NCBI GenBank assembly: GCA_902606505.1
Contig: CACLGU010000005.1
Coordinates: 1-48,547 of the forward strand
From: an uncultured Prochlorococcus sp.
GTDB taxonomy: Bacteria; Cyanobacteriota; Cyanobacteriia; PCC-6307; Cyanobiaceae
DNA: 48,547 nucleotides
Direction: 5' to 3'
The position numbers were made by a program, and so were the translations under genes. Of this stretch, positions 1-11,876 are shown piece by piece; the stretch's first letter is position 1, and each line of letters opens with the position of its first letter. The notes below the pieces were generated by a model that worked only from the letters and a program-made list of their open reading frames with translations, had not been told where the DNA came from and made no database searches.

Positions 1-2
1 AT

Positions 3-1028
3 TTGGCTGAATTTCTGATAGATAAAGGTTATGAGGTTCATGGAATAAAAAGGAGGTCAAGTAGCTTAAATACATCGAGAATAGATCACTTATATAAGGA
101 TCCACATGATAATGATCTTAATTTAATTTTGCATTATGGGGATATGACTGATAGCACTAACTTAATTAATATTATTCAAACTATACAACCGAATGAGATT
201 TATAACTTGGCTGCACAGAGCCACGTCGCAGTTAGTTTTGAAAGTCCTGAATACACTGCAAATTGTGATGCTTTGGGACCTTTAAGAATTCTTGAAGCTG
301 TTAGAATATTGGGTTTAAAGGGAAAAACTAAGATTTATCAGGCTAGTACATCTGAACTTTTTGGTAAGGTTCAAGAAAAACCTCAAAAAGAAACAACCCC
401 ATTTTATCCAAGAAGTCCTTACGGAGTTGCAAAACTTTATGCATATTGGATTACTATCAATTATCGAGAATCCTATGGATTGTTTGCTTGCAATGGTATT
501 CTTTTTAACCATGAAAGCCCTAGAAGGGGAGAAACCTTTGTTACTAGAAAAATTACCAGAGGGCTATCAAGAATTAAATCTGGATTAGAAAATTGTCTCT
601 ACTTAGGGAATTTAGATTCATTAAGAGATTGGGGCCATGCTAGGGATTATGTTGAAATGCAATGGCTTATGCTCCAGCAAGAAGAACCTCGTGATTATGT
701 TATTTCTACTGGAAGACAGGAAACTATTAGAGAGTTTGTGGAAATTACGGCTAAAAAGTTAGGTTGGACAAATAATTCCAATAATTCGATTATTTGGTCT
801 GGGGAGGGAGTAAATGAAGTTGGAAGAAGAGCAGATACAAATGATATAGTCGTAAGAGTTGATCCTAGATACTTTAGACCAAATGAAGTTGATAGTCTTT
901 TGGGGGATTCATCGAATGCAAAAGATTTACTTGGTTGGGAACCTAAAACAACTCTTGAAGATCTTATAGATGAAATGATAAAGAACGATATGAATGAATG
1001 TAAAAAGGAAATTGCATTAAAAATTTAA
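3..1028 (+). CDS. gmd: GDP-mannose 4,6-dehydratase, 5'-truncated by window edge
   Basis: Translation reads [31 protein letters not shown], matching the Gmd N-terminal region without its GxxGxxG start. The TTG at 3 is internal, so the gene starts before the window. [20 protein letters not shown] active-site region present. Confidence 0.95.
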   Translation: MAEFLIDKGYEVHGIKRRSSSLNTSRIDHLYKDPHDNDLNLILHYGDMTDSTNLINIIQTIQPNEIYNLAAQSHVAVSFESPEYTANCDALGPLRILEAVRILGLKGKTKIYQASTSELFGKVQEKPQKETTPFYPRSPYGVAKLYAYWITINYRESYGLFACNGILFNHESPRRGETFVTRKITRGLSRIKSGLENCLYLGNLDSLRDWGHARDYVEMQWLMLQQEEPRDYVISTGRQETIREFVEITAKKLGWTNNSNNSIIWSGEGVNEVGRRADTNDIVVRVDPRYFRPNEVDSLLGDSSNAKDLLGWEPKTTLEDLIDEMIKNDMNECKKEIALKI

Positions 1029-1054
1029 TATTTAAAATCTTAGGGAGTTTTTTA

Positions 1055-2050
1055 ATGATTAAGTTGAATAAGCTTATTGATGCTGAAGATAAGATTTTTG
1101 TTGCAGGTCATAATGGGATGGTTGGGAAAGCAATATGTAGGAGTCTGATCAAGAGAGGCTATCAAAACATAATTACTTCTACAAGAAGCAAGTTAGATCT
1201 GACAAATGCTACAGATGTTGATGATTTTATAAACGAAAATAGACCTAAAATTGTAGTACTTGCAGCAGCAAAAGTTGGAGGGATATACGCAAATAATAAA
1301 TATCCCGGAGAATTTATTTTAAATAATTTATTGATTCAGACAAATGTAATAAATAGTTCATGGAAATTTAATGTTGATAGATTTTTATTTTTGGGAAGTA
1401 GTTGTATTTATCCTAAACTCTCCAAACAGCCCATCAAAGAGGAATATCTTTTGAATGGAGAGTTGGAAAAAACTAATGAATATTATGCTACAGCTAAAAT
1501 TGCAGGATTAAAGCTATGTGAGGGACTAAATAAACAATATGGATTTGATTCAATAAGTTTAATGCCAACAAATTTGTATGGTATAGGCGATAATTATAAT
1601 TTAGAAACAAGTCATGTTTTACCAGCACTTGTAAGAAAATTTAGTGAAGCCAAAAAATATGATCATGATAGTGTTGTTTGCTGGGGAGACGGTTCTCCAT
1701 TAAGAGAGTTTCTTCATTGCGATGATCTTGGAGATGCATGTGTTTTTGTTTTGGAAAATATAAATACCCATGTTTTGAACAAAGTTAATCATTCTAATGA
1801 CAATTTTTTGAGTCACCTAAATATTGGAACTGGAATTGATATATCTATAAAAGATTTAGCTGAATTGATTGCTTTTGAGGTGGGATACAATGGGAAAATT
1901 ATATGGGATTCAAACAAACCTAATGGAACGCATCAAAAAAAATTGGATGTTAGTTTAATTAATAAGCTAGGTTGGGAATATAAAATACCACTAAAGTTAG
2001 GTTTGAAATCAACTATTAAAGAGTTTCAGGATATTGATTTAGGACTATAA
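1055..2050 (+). CDS. fcl: GDP-L-fucose synthase (NAD-dependent epimerase/reductase)
   Basis: FVAGHNGMVGKAICRSL Rossmann motif, YATAKIAGLKLCE catalytic YxxxK, directly downstream of gmd. Confidence 0.94.
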   Translation: MIKLNKLIDAEDKIFVAGHNGMVGKAICRSLIKRGYQNIITSTRSKLDLTNATDVDDFINENRPKIVVLAAAKVGGIYANNKYPGEFILNNLLIQTNVINSSWKFNVDRFLFLGSSCIYPKLSKQPIKEEYLLNGELEKTNEYYATAKIAGLKLCEGLNKQYGFDSISLMPTNLYGIGDNYNLETSHVLPALVRKFSEAKKYDHDSVVCWGDGSPLREFLHCDDLGDACVFVLENINTHVLNKVNHSNDNFLSHLNIGTGIDISIKDLAELIAFEVGYNGKIIWDSNKPNGTHQKKLDVSLINKLGWEYKIPLKLGLKSTIKEFQDIDLGL

Positions 2051-2102
2051 CAATTAATTAAAATAGATTTTTTCAATAACCTGTTTTTTGAATAGAATTA
2101 AA

Positions 2103-2176
<74 letters not shown>

Positions 2177-2363
2177 AAACAGTAGAAGAAAAAGTCTTCA
2201 TAGGATGTTTATCTTCATTAAATAAATTCTGAATAAATTTACCTTATGATTTTACTAATGGATAGTTCCAAATACAATATCTATTTTTTAAATTTAACTT
2301 TTAAAGTATTCACAATCAATTAACAATCTTCAATTTATTTTCTTAAATGTTCAATTAATTTTT

Positions 2364-3830
2364 TCAAGTTTTATTAGATCTTCCATACATATCGTCAAAT
2401 CTCACAATGTCATCTTCCCCTAAATAGTCACCACTTTGGACTTCAATTAATATCAAATGAGATTCTCCGGGATTCGATAATCTATGTTTTGAACCTAATG
2501 GGATGTATGTACTTTCGTTCTTTTTTAAAAATGAAGCATTTCCATCAATTTCAACTTTTGCTAATCCATCAACAACTATCCAGTGTTCGGATCTTTTGTA
2601 ATGCTTTTGAAGTGAAATACTTGCTTTTGGTTTAATTTCTAATCTTTTTACCTGCCATGAGTTGCCCTCCTCAATACAAGTAAAACTTCCCCAAGGACGA
2701 AAACTCTTTTTATTTTTTTTACCTTCTACAAAGTCGCTTTTGTTTAATAATTGAACAGTTTTTTTTATTTTTTGTGAGGAGTCCTTATTCGCTACTAATA
2801 TTGCGTCACTTGTTTCCACTACAATAATATCGTTCAAATCGATTCCAACAATAAGTCTTCCCTCACTTCTTAAATAGCAATTTTTTGAATCTTGAACAAT
2901 GACCTTCCCTTTTAAAGAATTTCCCTCCTTATTTTTTTTAGAATTTTTCCAAACGGATTTCCAACTTCCTATATCATCCCAACCACAATTAAGTCTTAGG
3001 ACAGTTCCTAAACTTGTTTTCTCCATCAAAGCAATGTCAATTGATTTATTTGGACATTTTTTAAAATCTTCTGCATTTATCCTTATAAAATCAAGATCTT
3101 TAACTCCTTTTTTGAGTGAATTATTGCAAGTATTTATGATCTCGGGTTCAAACTTTTCTAACTCACTAATAAATGTTGAAGCTTTGAAAAGGAAAATCCC
3201 ACTGTTCCAAGAAAAATGTTTGTTATTAATAAACTTTTTTGCAAGTTCTAAACTTGGCTTTTCTACGAAACTCTTAATTTTACTATGTGGATTTTTAATA
3301 GATAATTTTTCATAAGATTCTATATACCCATAACCAGTTTCCGCATTATTAGGTACAATTCCAAATGTTACCAAACGATCTTTAACAGCTTCAGTTATTC
3401 CCTGATTTATTGTTTGTTGAAAAGCTTTTGGGTCTTCTATTTTATGATCAGATGAAAGAACGAGTAATAACGGATCATCATAATTAGAAAGTGCTCTAAG
3501 AGCTGCCAAAGTAATTGCAGGCGCTGTACTTCTCCCAAAAGGTTCAAGAAGGATCGAATCGGGAATAATATTTATTTGTCTCATCTGCTCTGCTACTACA
3601 AATCTCTGCTCTTCATTTGAAATTATTATTGGATCTTTTAAAATGTTAATTCCTTTTAATCTTAGATAAGTATTTTGTATAAGAGAAAGACTATTCCTTT
3701 CATCAAGATTTAAATATTGTTTTGGATAACTTTTTCTAGATAGAGGCCAAAGTCTCGATCCACTTCCTCCTGAAAGAATTATTGGGATTAAATCTTTTCT
3801 TGGAATTGAGATTTCATTTAAGTTATTCAA
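2364..3830 (-). CDS. manC: Mannose-1-phosphate guanylyltransferase / mannose-6-phosphate isomerase (type II)
   Basis: IPIILSGGSGSRLWPLSRKSYPKQ nucleotidyltransferase signature plus C-terminal cupin (RPWGSFTCIEEG...ISLQKHYKRSEHWIVVDG). Confidence 0.93.
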   Translation of the reverse strand: MNNLNEISIPRKDLIPIILSGGSGSRLWPLSRKSYPKQYLNLDERNSLSLIQNTYLRLKGINILKDPIIISNEEQRFVVAEQMRQINIIPDSILLEPFGRSTAPAITLAALRALSNYDDPLLLVLSSDHKIEDPKAFQQTINQGITEAVKDRLVTFGIVPNNAETGYGYIESYEKLSIKNPHSKIKSFVEKPSLELAKKFINNKHFSWNSGIFLFKASTFISELEKFEPEIINTCNNSLKKGVKDLDFIRINAEDFKKCPNKSIDIALMEKTSLGTVLRLNCGWDDIGSWKSVWKNSKKNKEGNSLKGKVIVQDSKNCYLRSEGRLIVGIDLNDIIVVETSDAILVANKDSSQKIKKTVQLLNKSDFVEGKKNKKSFRPWGSFTCIEEGNSWQVKRLEIKPKASISLQKHYKRSEHWIVVDGLAKVEIDGNASFLKKNESTYIPLGSKHRLSNPGESHLILIEVQSGDYLGEDDIVRFDDMYGRSNKT

Positions 3831-4005
3831 AATATTATATTTTTTATTGGTTTTAATTTTCTATTAATAACCAAAAAAATATATTTTGTAAATATTGGTT
3901 AAATCTAATAGAATATAATGTTATTTCTAATATAGAAATTTAATAGAAATGATTTTTTTACCGAGAATTCGGTTTATTACATTAAAATTTTTCCAAAATA
4001 AATAA

Positions 4006-4650
4006 GTGCCTAAGAAAGTATCAGAAATCGAAAAAAAAAGAATGATTGAAAGTTTTATTAATGGAATTTCAATTGATGAATTATCAAAAAAATATAATCT
4101 CACTAGGATGACAATATCGCGCTATTTGAAAAAAGGTATTGATACCAAAAATTTTCAATCACTAGTAAATAAAAATAATACTAAAAATAAGATTCATTCA
4201 AATGCGAAAGATAATTTAAAAAATGAATACTCAATAAATAATATTGAGGATACACAGAAAGATTCTGAATCTCAATTTCTAAATTCATCTTTTATAGAAA
4301 TCGCTCCCTTAGACTTAGATATTGAAAATGAGCCCCAAAAAGAAGTTGCTTCAGTTTCAATTCTAGATTTTGAATTTCCAAAAACTGTTTACATGATTGT
4401 AGATAATAAAATTGAATTACAAACAAAAATTTTACGTGATTATCCTGATTGGCAATTTCTTTCTAACAAGGATTTAAGTAGAACAATTATAGAAGTTTTT
4501 TTTGATATAAAGATCGCGAAAAGAAATTGTAGTAAGGAACAAAAAGTAATTAAAGTTCCTAATACAGATGTATTCAGGATTGTGGCTCCTATTTTAGTTT
4601 CTAGAGGAATTTCAAGGATAATTTGCCCTGAAACATTAATCTCCCTCTAA
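4006..4650 (+). CDS. Helix-turn-helix domain protein (N-terminal HTH, Asn/Lys-rich linker, uncharacterised C-terminal domain)
   Basis: GTG start; KKRMIESFINGISIDELSKKYNLTRMTISRYLKKG is a clear HTH. Confidence 0.75.
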   Translation: MPKKVSEIEKKRMIESFINGISIDELSKKYNLTRMTISRYLKKGIDTKNFQSLVNKNNTKNKIHSNAKDNLKNEYSINNIEDTQKDSESQFLNSSFIEIAPLDLDIENEPQKEVASVSILDFEFPKTVYMIVDNKIELQTKILRDYPDWQFLSNKDLSRTIIEVFFDIKIAKRNCSKEQKVIKVPNTDVFRIVAPILVSRGISRIICPETLISL

Positions 4651-4880
4651 GAAGAGAATTCTTTTTTATTGATTAAATTAATTGATATAAGATTGCCAGA
4701 TATAGAACCAAAGATAAAACTTACTCCTACAATAAATCCTAAAGGTAAATGCACTGTTTCATCAATTATTAAATTAACTTTAGATTTAGTTGTACTATTT
4801 TGAATACCAACAAACAACATCAAAAATAAACTTGAATTGAATATTATTTGAGTAATAATTCTTTTGAAATTAGGAGACAT
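4647..4880 (-). CDS. Small membrane protein, LapA/DUF1049-like
   Basis: Two hydrophobic segments; HLPLGFIVGVSFIFGSISGNLI resembles LapA-type 'PLG..L.G...G' pattern. Confidence 0.55.
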   Translation of the reverse strand: MSPNFKRIITQIIFNSSLFLMLFVGIQNSTTKSKVNLIIDETVHLPLGFIVGVSFIFGSISGNLISINLINKKEFSS

Positions 4881-4908
4881 ATTTTTTTTAAGTTTTTGTA
4901 TTCAGATT

Positions 4909-5772
4909 TTAAAATAAATTATAAATCATTCCTTTGTTTAAGTTTTTCTTTTTTGCTAGATATTTTGAGGCTGCTGAAAGACTTAAACCTGCATCAATTA
5001 ATTCATTGAGTTCTTGTTTTAGTTCAATCTTACTGAATTCGAAATCATTTTTTTTCTCCATACCTTTTATAACGATAGATATTTCACCAATTATTTCCTT
5101 ATCTACAATCAGATCCAACATCCTATCTAAATTTGTACCAATATGTTCTTCATATTTTTTTGTTAATTCCCTAAAAATTTGAATTTCTCTTTCTCCTCCA
5201 CAATATTCTTTTAATTCTTTTAAAAGTTTCTTTATACGATGTGGAGACTCATATAAAACAACGGTTCTTTCACTTTTACTAATTTCAAGAAGAATTTTTT
5301 GTCTTTCTTTAGCTTTTTTGGGTAGGAAACCCTCAAAAGTAAATCGAGATGATGCCATACCACTGGATACCAATGCAGTTAATGCTGCACATGGTCCTGG
5401 GATACATATTACATTCAATCCACTGAATTTAGCAGAAGTTACGAGATCTTCACCTGGATCGCAAATACTTGGTAATCCTGCATCACTTACTATTGCAATA
5501 GATTTGCCTGATTTAAGATAATCTATTATTTTTGGGATTTTTTTGAACGAATTATCTTTGTTAAAACTTATAAGATGATTTTTTATTTGATATCTGCTCA
5601 TCAATTTTTTCGTTTGCCGAGTATCCTCACAAGCAACTAAAGAAACATTTTTTAGAATATTTAATGCTCTTTGGGAAATATCATTTAAATTCCCAATTGG
5701 AGTTCCTACCATATATAAGATACCGTTTTCCGGTTCCTCGCCTCTATGGGATAATAAGGAATCATTATTCAT
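4909..5772 (-). CDS. rsmI: 16S rRNA (cytidine(1402)-2'-O)-methyltransferase
   Basis: LYMVGTPIGNLNDISQRALNILKNVSLVACEDTRQTKKL and SDAGLPSICDPGEDLV motifs. Confidence 0.95.
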   Translation of the reverse strand: MNNDSLLSHRGEEPENGILYMVGTPIGNLNDISQRALNILKNVSLVACEDTRQTKKLMSRYQIKNHLISFNKDNSFKKIPKIIDYLKSGKSIAIVSDAGLPSICDPGEDLVTSAKFSGLNVICIPGPCAALTALVSSGMASSRFTFEGFLPKKAKERQKILLEISKSERTVVLYESPHRIKKLLKELKEYCGGEREIQIFRELTKKYEEHIGTNLDRMLDLIVDKEIIGEISIVIKGMEKKNDFEFSKIELKQELNELIDAGLSLSAASKYLAKKKNLNKGMIYNLF

Positions 5773-5775
5773 TGA

Positions 5776-6678
5776 ATGACTAAGTTACCTTCTGGAGTAG
5801 ATATTAATAATCTTATCGATGATATGAGAATTTTCAGCTGGCAAGCAGCAGATATTTTGCTTTATTACTCAAAATTGTTAAAAAATTCAGATTATAAACA
5901 AAATATACTCACAAACAATAATGAAGACGATCCTGTTACTTTGGCTGATTTAAAAGTTAATGAAATAATTATTAAAGGAATAAATGAAAAATATAAAAAT
6001 ATTAACTGGGATATTTTGAGCGAAGAGAATGTCAAAAATTCTTCAAAAATTTTTGATAGTAAGACTGATTGGATCTGGGTTCTTGATCCTCTTGATGGAA
6101 CTAAGGATTTTATTCAAGGAACAGGCAACTATGCTATGCATTTAGCTTTGAATTACAAACAAAAACCATATATAGGGTTTGTTCTTATTCCAGATATAAA
6201 TCAATTGTGGATTACAGATGGAAAGAAAACATGGTGTGAAACAAGAGATGGATCAAAATATGAACCAACTCTTTTAAAAAATAGAAAACTTCAGAAAATG
6301 ACTTTAGTTACAAGTAAAAATCATGGTAATGAAATTTTGAAAAATTTAATTCAGAAAATTAATTTTTACAAAGTACAAATAATGGGTAGCATTGGATGCA
6401 AAATAGCATCAATAGTTAATGGAGACAGTGATATTTATATTTGTATTAGTTTGCCTGGTAAAAGCTCACCAAAAGATTGGGATTTTGCTGCTCCAGAGTC
6501 GATTCTTAAAGCAGCTGGTGGAGAAATTACAAATTTAGATAATCAAGAATTAACCTATGGGAAAAATAGTTTCGAGCAAGGAGGAATTATTGTCGCCACA
6601 AATGATAAGGAGACTCACGGAAGTATTTGCCTCGAAATAAAAAGAATTATAAAGAGGAATGGAATTTATCCTCTTTAG
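5776..6678 (+). CDS. cysQ: 3'(2'),5'-bisphosphate nucleotidase / inositol monophosphatase family
   Basis: WVLDPLDGTKDFIQG metal-binding motif; WDFAAPESILKAAGGE C-terminal motif. Confidence 0.9.
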   Translation: MTKLPSGVDINNLIDDMRIFSWQAADILLYYSKLLKNSDYKQNILTNNNEDDPVTLADLKVNEIIIKGINEKYKNINWDILSEENVKNSSKIFDSKTDWIWVLDPLDGTKDFIQGTGNYAMHLALNYKQKPYIGFVLIPDINQLWITDGKKTWCETRDGSKYEPTLLKNRKLQKMTLVTSKNHGNEILKNLIQKINFYKVQIMGSIGCKIASIVNGDSDIYICISLPGKSSPKDWDFAAPESILKAAGGEITNLDNQELTYGKNSFEQGGIIVATNDKETHGSICLEIKRIIKRNGIYPL

Positions 6679-6681
6679 TTT

Positions 6682-8847
6682 TTAATTAAGCGGTGCAACT
6701 GGAGTAGGCGTTGGTTCGGGATAAGACATTCCATTATTCTGCGCTACACCTCTCAAAGTAAGATTAATTCTTCCCCTACTATCAATCTCTCTAACTCGAA
6801 CGGTTACTTCATCACCTTGTCTCACGACATCTTCGACTCTCTCAACCCTTGCTTCAGATAATTGAGAAATGTGAACCATACCTTCTTTACCGGGTAATAT
6901 TTCTACGAAAGCGCCTATAGGAATTATTCTTGTTACGACACCTGAGAAAATCTCACCCTCATGAACTTTTCGTGTTAAACCCTCAATAATCTTTTGTGCT
7001 TCTTCTGCAGCAGCCCCATCATGAGAAGCAATTGTTACAATTCCTCCATCTTCTATATCTATTTTTGTATTGGTTCTTTCAGTAATCCCTTTAATAGTTC
7101 TGCCTCCAGGACCAATAACAGTTCCAATTAATTCTGGATCTATTCTAAAACTTAGTAACCTTGGCGCATGTGGAGAAAGTGAATCTTGAGGCTTGTCGAT
7201 TGCTTCTTGCATTTTTTCCAGAATATGTAATCTGGCTGGACGAGCTTTTTTTATAGCATCAGAAATAATTGAGACAGGGAGCCCTGTAATCTTCATATCC
7301 ATTTGTAACGCAGTTATGCCCTTATCGGTACCAGCAACTTTAAAGTCCATATCGCCAAGAAAATCCTCAATACCCTGAATATCTGTAAGTATTCGAATTT
7401 CTTTACCTTCTTTGATTAAACCCATTGCAGTACCACTTACAGGGGCTTTTAAAGGAACCCCCGCATCTAATAATGAGAGAGTGCTTCCACAAACGGAGCC
7501 CATTGAAGTGGAACCATTAGAACTTAAAACTTCACTCACGACTCTTAAAACGTATGGAAATGTCTCTTTGCCAGGTAGAACAGGAATTATTGCCCTTTCT
7601 GCAAGTGCTCCATGACCAATTTCTCGCCTCCCAGGAGTTCTCATAGGCCTAGTTTCACCAACCGAATAAGGTGGAAAGTTGTAGTGATGCAAATATGTTT
7701 TTTCAGTACTTGGATTTAAATCATCCATCTCTTGCGCATCGCTTGGTGTTCCAAGTGTTGCAGTAGATAAGACTTGAGTTAGACCTCTTTGAAAGAGTGC
7801 AGAGCCATGAACTCTTTTTGGAAGAATGCCAGCTGAGGCTGTTATCTTTCTAACTTCGTCAAGATCTCTTCCATCAACTCTTTTACCATCATTAATGATT
7901 TGGGATCTCATTAATTTTTTTGTTAGTTTTTTAAAGTCAGAATGAATTAATTTTTCATTTTCTGAGGTTAAAACTTTTACTTGATTGTCGTCTTTAAGAG
8001 AATCTATTTTGCTTTGAGTTTCAGTTTTAATTTTTTCGAGTTCAAGATCTCTTTCATCTTTGGACTGATCAAATTTCTTTAAAGCCAACTCAATACTTTT
8101 TGTGCAATTTTTCTCTAAATAAGAAGACAATGTTTTATCTTCTTCTGGGTCCGATGGCTTAACCTGTTTTATACCTAAATCTTTTAGTAAATCTTCTTGA
8201 GATTTAATTAGTTCAGTTACTGCCTCATAACCAAAATCTATAGCTTCGATAGTATCTTGCTCTGATAATTGGTTGGCACCTGCCTCAATCATGACAATAC
8301 CGTCAGGTGATCCTGCAACAACAATATCTAAATCTCCTTTCTCTATCTCTCTATAGCTTGGATTTAAGATAAAATCATCCCCTATTAGCCCTACTCTAAC
8401 TGCAGCCATAGGCCCATAAAATGGTATCTCGCCAAGCAAAGTTGCTATTGAAGCCCCAGTAACAGCTAAAACATCTGCTGGAACCCTTTCATCTAGAGAA
8501 AGGCAAGAAGCAACTATTTGTATCTCGTCTCGCATCCATGAGGGGAAAAGTGGCCTCATTGGCCTGTCAATCAATCTTGAAATTAAAGTCGCTCTTTCTG
8601 GAGGGCGTCCCTCTCTTCTCATGAAACCACCTGGAATCCGCCCGGCAGCATAAAGTTTTTCCTCATAGTCGCATATTAGAGGTAGAAAATCTGAAGTTTC
8701 TTTTTTTGTTGTTTTTGTTGCTGTAACTAATAACGAGGTGTCACCACACTCAATCATTACTGATCCATTTGCTTGAGGAGCATATAGCCCTGTAGTTAGT
8801 CGTATCTCTCGTCCGTCAAACGTGATCGACTTATTTTGTCCTTCCAC
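6682..8847 (-). CDS. pnp: Polyribonucleotide nucleotidyltransferase
   Basis: Full-length PNPase with two RNase PH domains, KH ([13 protein letters not shown]) and S1 domain ([33 protein letters not shown]). Confidence 0.98.
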   Translation of the reverse strand: MEGQNKSITFDGREIRLTTGLYAPQANGSVMIECGDTSLLVTATKTTKKETSDFLPLICDYEEKLYAAGRIPGGFMRREGRPPERATLISRLIDRPMRPLFPSWMRDEIQIVASCLSLDERVPADVLAVTGASIATLLGEIPFYGPMAAVRVGLIGDDFILNPSYREIEKGDLDIVVAGSPDGIVMIEAGANQLSEQDTIEAIDFGYEAVTELIKSQEDLLKDLGIKQVKPSDPEEDKTLSSYLEKNCTKSIELALKKFDQSKDERDLELEKIKTETQSKIDSLKDDNQVKVLTSENEKLIHSDFKKLTKKLMRSQIINDGKRVDGRDLDEVRKITASAGILPKRVHGSALFQRGLTQVLSTATLGTPSDAQEMDDLNPSTEKTYLHHYNFPPYSVGETRPMRTPGRREIGHGALAERAIIPVLPGKETFPYVLRVVSEVLSSNGSTSMGSVCGSTLSLLDAGVPLKAPVSGTAMGLIKEGKEIRILTDIQGIEDFLGDMDFKVAGTDKGITALQMDMKITGLPVSIISDAIKKARPARLHILEKMQEAIDKPQDSLSPHAPRLLSFRIDPELIGTVIGPGGRTIKGITERTNTKIDIEDGGIVTIASHDGAAAEEAQKIIEGLTRKVHEGEIFSGVVTRIIPIGAFVEILPGKEGMVHISQLSEARVERVEDVVRQGDEVTVRVREIDSRGRINLTLRGVAQNNGMSYPEPTPTPVAPLN

Positions 8848-9018
8848 TTTTTAAATTATAAATCTATACATAATTTATTCTTACATTTTATAGGGACATA
8901 TTGAGTAAATTATTTAGATAAGCTATAAAATTTCTTAAAAATGTGCCTAAAAAGAAGATTAACTTATTTAATTATCATTTTTTAAAAGGAAATATAATAA
9001 TTAAATTAGAAATTTAAA

Positions 9019-9321
9019 CTACCAACTTGATTTAACCACCCCAGGCAGTTCACCATTATGAGCTCTTTGCCTTAACTGATTCCTGCAAAGACCAAAGTCT
9101 CTATAAACTCCTCTAGGTTTACCTGTTGCCCAACATCTGTTTCTGACTCTATTTGGAGCAGAGTTTCTAGGCAGAGCTTGAATCTTTCTATGTATTTCTA
9201 ATCTTTCCATTGGATCTTTTGCTGCATTGAATTCATTTAATAATGATTTCCTTTTTGCAGCATATTTCTTGACAAGTTTTTTGCGCTTAACCTCTCTCGC
9301 AATCATGGACTTTTTGGCCAT
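9019..9321 (-). CDS. rpsN: 30S ribosomal protein S14
   Basis: [24 protein letters not shown]...[41 protein letters not shown]. Confidence 0.98.
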   Translation of the reverse strand: MAKKSMIAREVKRKKLVKKYAAKRKSLLNEFNAAKDPMERLEIHRKIQALPRNSAPNRVRNRCWATGKPRGVYRDFGLCRNQLRQRAHNGELPGVVKSSW

Positions 9322-9388
9322 CTAAAAAATTTTTTAAAAAACTACTATATATATAGTAACAGCTTGTCAAACAATTTTTAAAATTTAT

Positions 9389-10468
9389 TCATTGGTTTAA
9401 AAATCTTTGTACGATTAAAAGTTGGCTAGTATCTCTAATAATGAGCAACACACTTAGTCCAACTAAAAGAAAAAAACTGGATTGAGTGACAACCATTTGT
9501 ACCTTGACTGGAACAGGTTTTCCCCTAAACCCTTCAATTAAAGTGAATACAAGTTGTCCGCCATCTAATAGAGGTAAAGGTAATGAATTAAGTACTGCTA
9601 AATTAATAGAAATTAAAGCCGCAAACAATAATATCCCTGTTCCACCTTGCTGTGATAGTTGGGCTCCGATTTCAACAATTTTGACCGGCCCACTTAATTG
9701 TTGAGCTGTTGAAGAAAAATTTGTTATTAAACCTTTATAACCTTTAATTGTTTTTACCAAAAGTGATGAAAACTCATTGTTAGTATATTCAAAAAGTTCG
9801 AAAACGTTTTTTGTCTTTTTAGTTTCTTTTCTTATATTAGGCTGTAATTGAGCCCCTATAGTTCCTTTCCCATCAACATTCTTAGGTATTAAAGTTATAT
9901 CTTTAAAAATTCCATCTCTCTCAATTTTTATTGAGATTGGTTTCTCTGATGAATTTTGAATTTCTTTTACTAAAGTGGAAACGGCTTGATCACCAACTCC
10001 TAAAGTACTGGTTTCGATTTCTAATATTTTATCCCCTGGTTCTAAACCAGCGAGAGAGGCAGCCTTCTCAGGTTGAGTAGCCAAAACCAAAATGCCTGGT
10101 TCTGGATCAAATGGAATACCAACAGTAGTTACATTTATAATCAAGATTGAGTAAGCAAGTATCAAGTTGGCAAATACTCCAGCGGAAATTACAATAACCC
10201 TTTGAATTATTGGCCTATTTTTTAAAAGATTTGGATCTTTAGGGTCAATATTATTTAGTTCTTCATCAGGGAAGGATACAAAGCCTCCAAGAGGAAAGGC
10301 TCTGAATGAATAAGTGATGTCTCTAAATTTTTTTTGAATAATTGAGGGACCAAAGCCAATTGAAAATCCATCAACATAAATACCTTGTAAAATTGCCGCA
10401 AGAAAATGCCCCATCTCATGAAAAAATATGAGGAATCCAAGTACTGTTATTGAGGTTAAAACATTCAT
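9389..10468 (-). CDS. rseP: RIP metalloprotease (site-2 protease family)
   Basis: FFHEMGHFLAA (HExxH), PDZ domain, LNSLPLPLLDGGQ (LDG) motif. Confidence 0.92.
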   Translation of the reverse strand: MNVLTSITVLGFLIFFHEMGHFLAAILQGIYVDGFSIGFGPSIIQKKFRDITYSFRAFPLGGFVSFPDEELNNIDPKDPNLLKNRPIIQRVIVISAGVFANLILAYSILIINVTTVGIPFDPEPGILVLATQPEKAASLAGLEPGDKILEIETSTLGVGDQAVSTLVKEIQNSSEKPISIKIERDGIFKDITLIPKNVDGKGTIGAQLQPNIRKETKKTKNVFELFEYTNNEFSSLLVKTIKGYKGLITNFSSTAQQLSGPVKIVEIGAQLSQQGGTGILLFAALISINLAVLNSLPLPLLDGGQLVFTLIEGFRGKPVPVKVQMVVTQSSFFLLVGLSVLLIIRDTSQLLIVQRFLNQ

Positions 10469-10477
10469 TTTTTTATA

Positions 10478-11755
10478 TTAAGCAGTTTTTAAAAAATTTG
10501 ATCCAAAGTATGGAATCAGAGCATCTGGAATCTTAACGCTGCCATCTGTTTGTTGGCCATTCTCAAGAAGCGCTGCCATTGTTCTTCCAATAGCAAGACC
10601 ACTACCATTTAAGGTATGTAAATAGGTATTTTTATTATCAATTTTTGATCTTATTGATGATCTACGTGCTTGAAAGTCAAGGCAATTACTGCAACTTGAA
10701 ATTTCTCTATAACATTTACTACTGGGAAGCCAAACTTCAAGGTCAAAAGTTCTACTAGAAGAAAAGCCTAAGTCTCCAGTACAAATATCTACTAATCTGT
10801 AGGGTAAGTTGAGCTTTTTTAAAATGCTTTCTGCATCATAAGTAATCTTTTTATGAGCTTCTAAAGATTTACTTGGATCACAAAACCAATAGAGTTCAAC
10901 CTTATTAAATTGATGAAGTCTTATTAAACCTTTAGTGTCCCTTCCATAACTTCCAGCTTCTCTCCTAAAGCATGGACTATATGCAACATACTTAATAGGT
11001 AACTGCTTGGGATCAATAAGCTCGTTTCTATGAAGAGCAGTTAGTGGAACTTCAGCTGTTGGAGAAAGCCATAAATCGTCATTGGAACACTTGAAACTTT
11101 CATTTGAAAATTTAGGTAATTGACCTGATCCGGTAAGACTTTCTGAATTTACTAAAGCTGGCGGCATTAACTCCAAGTAACCATTTTGAGTATGCATATC
11201 AAGCATAAAATTAATTAATGCCCGCTCTAATTTGGCACCATTGCCTATTAATGTGATAAAACGACTTTTTGATATTTTTGTTGATTTTACAGAGTCAAAA
11301 ATATTAAGACTTTCTCCTATTTCCCAATGTGATTTTATATTCTCTTTAATTAAAGGATCCCCCCAAGTTTTTATTTGTAAATTACCACTTTCATCTTTAC
11401 CAATAGGTGCGTCTTTGCTAGGGAAATTTGGCAAATTATAAATCTTATCATCTACTTCTTTGTCTAATATTCTTTGTTTATCTTCGAGTTCAGAAATTTT
11501 AATTCTGTATTCGTTTCCCTTTCTCTTTAAATTGTTTAATTCTTGTGAATTATTATTTTGGGATTTTCCAATAACTTGACCGATTAATTTGCTTAATTTT
11601 TTACTCTCAGATTGGAGACTAGATATTTCTATGTCAATTTCTTTTTTCTTAACAGTTAATTCGTGTATATGAGATATATTGTAAAGTTTTCCTCTTAAGG
11701 ATAAATTCTCTTCAACAGATGTTGGGTTTTCTCTTATTAATTTTTGATCTAACAC
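10478..11755 (-). CDS. serS: Seryl-tRNA synthetase
   Basis: Coiled-coil tRNA-binding arm plus class II core ([41 protein letters not shown]). Confidence 0.97.
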   Translation of the reverse strand: MLDQKLIRENPTSVEENLSLRGKLYNISHIHELTVKKKEIDIEISSLQSESKKLSKLIGQVIGKSQNNNSQELNNLKRKGNEYRIKISELEDKQRILDKEVDDKIYNLPNFPSKDAPIGKDESGNLQIKTWGDPLIKENIKSHWEIGESLNIFDSVKSTKISKSRFITLIGNGAKLERALINFMLDMHTQNGYLELMPPALVNSESLTGSGQLPKFSNESFKCSNDDLWLSPTAEVPLTALHRNELIDPKQLPIKYVAYSPCFRREAGSYGRDTKGLIRLHQFNKVELYWFCDPSKSLEAHKKITYDAESILKKLNLPYRLVDICTGDLGFSSSRTFDLEVWLPSSKCYREISSCSNCLDFQARRSSIRSKIDNKNTYLHTLNGSGLAIGRTMAALLENGQQTDGSVKIPDALIPYFGSNFLKTA

Positions 11756-11876
11756 TCTTTTTTTTTATTACATTAATTAAGATAGATAATATCAAATCAT
11801 TATTTGGGTTTTTTGATTAAAAATTAACTAAATTAATGATTCCTAACTTATGGAATACTTTACAAATAAATTTTAT

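Noticed and set aside
361-588. 75-aa alternate-frame ORF inside gmd (and 315-512 on minus)
   Set aside because: Overlaps a confidently assigned gmd; no independent coding signal.
2772-2783. TGTGAGGAGT, an extended complement of the Yfr1 motif
   Set aside because: It is on the plus strand while manC is transcribed from the minus strand, so the mRNA carries the Yfr1-like rather than the complementary sequence.
2899-3315. 138-aa plus-strand ORF
   Set aside because: Lies antisense within manC; Phe/Leu/Ser-rich composition typical of a reverse-complement shadow.
7193-7615. Two plus-strand ORFs (7193-7378, 7412-7615)
   Set aside because: Antisense to pnp; shadow ORFs.
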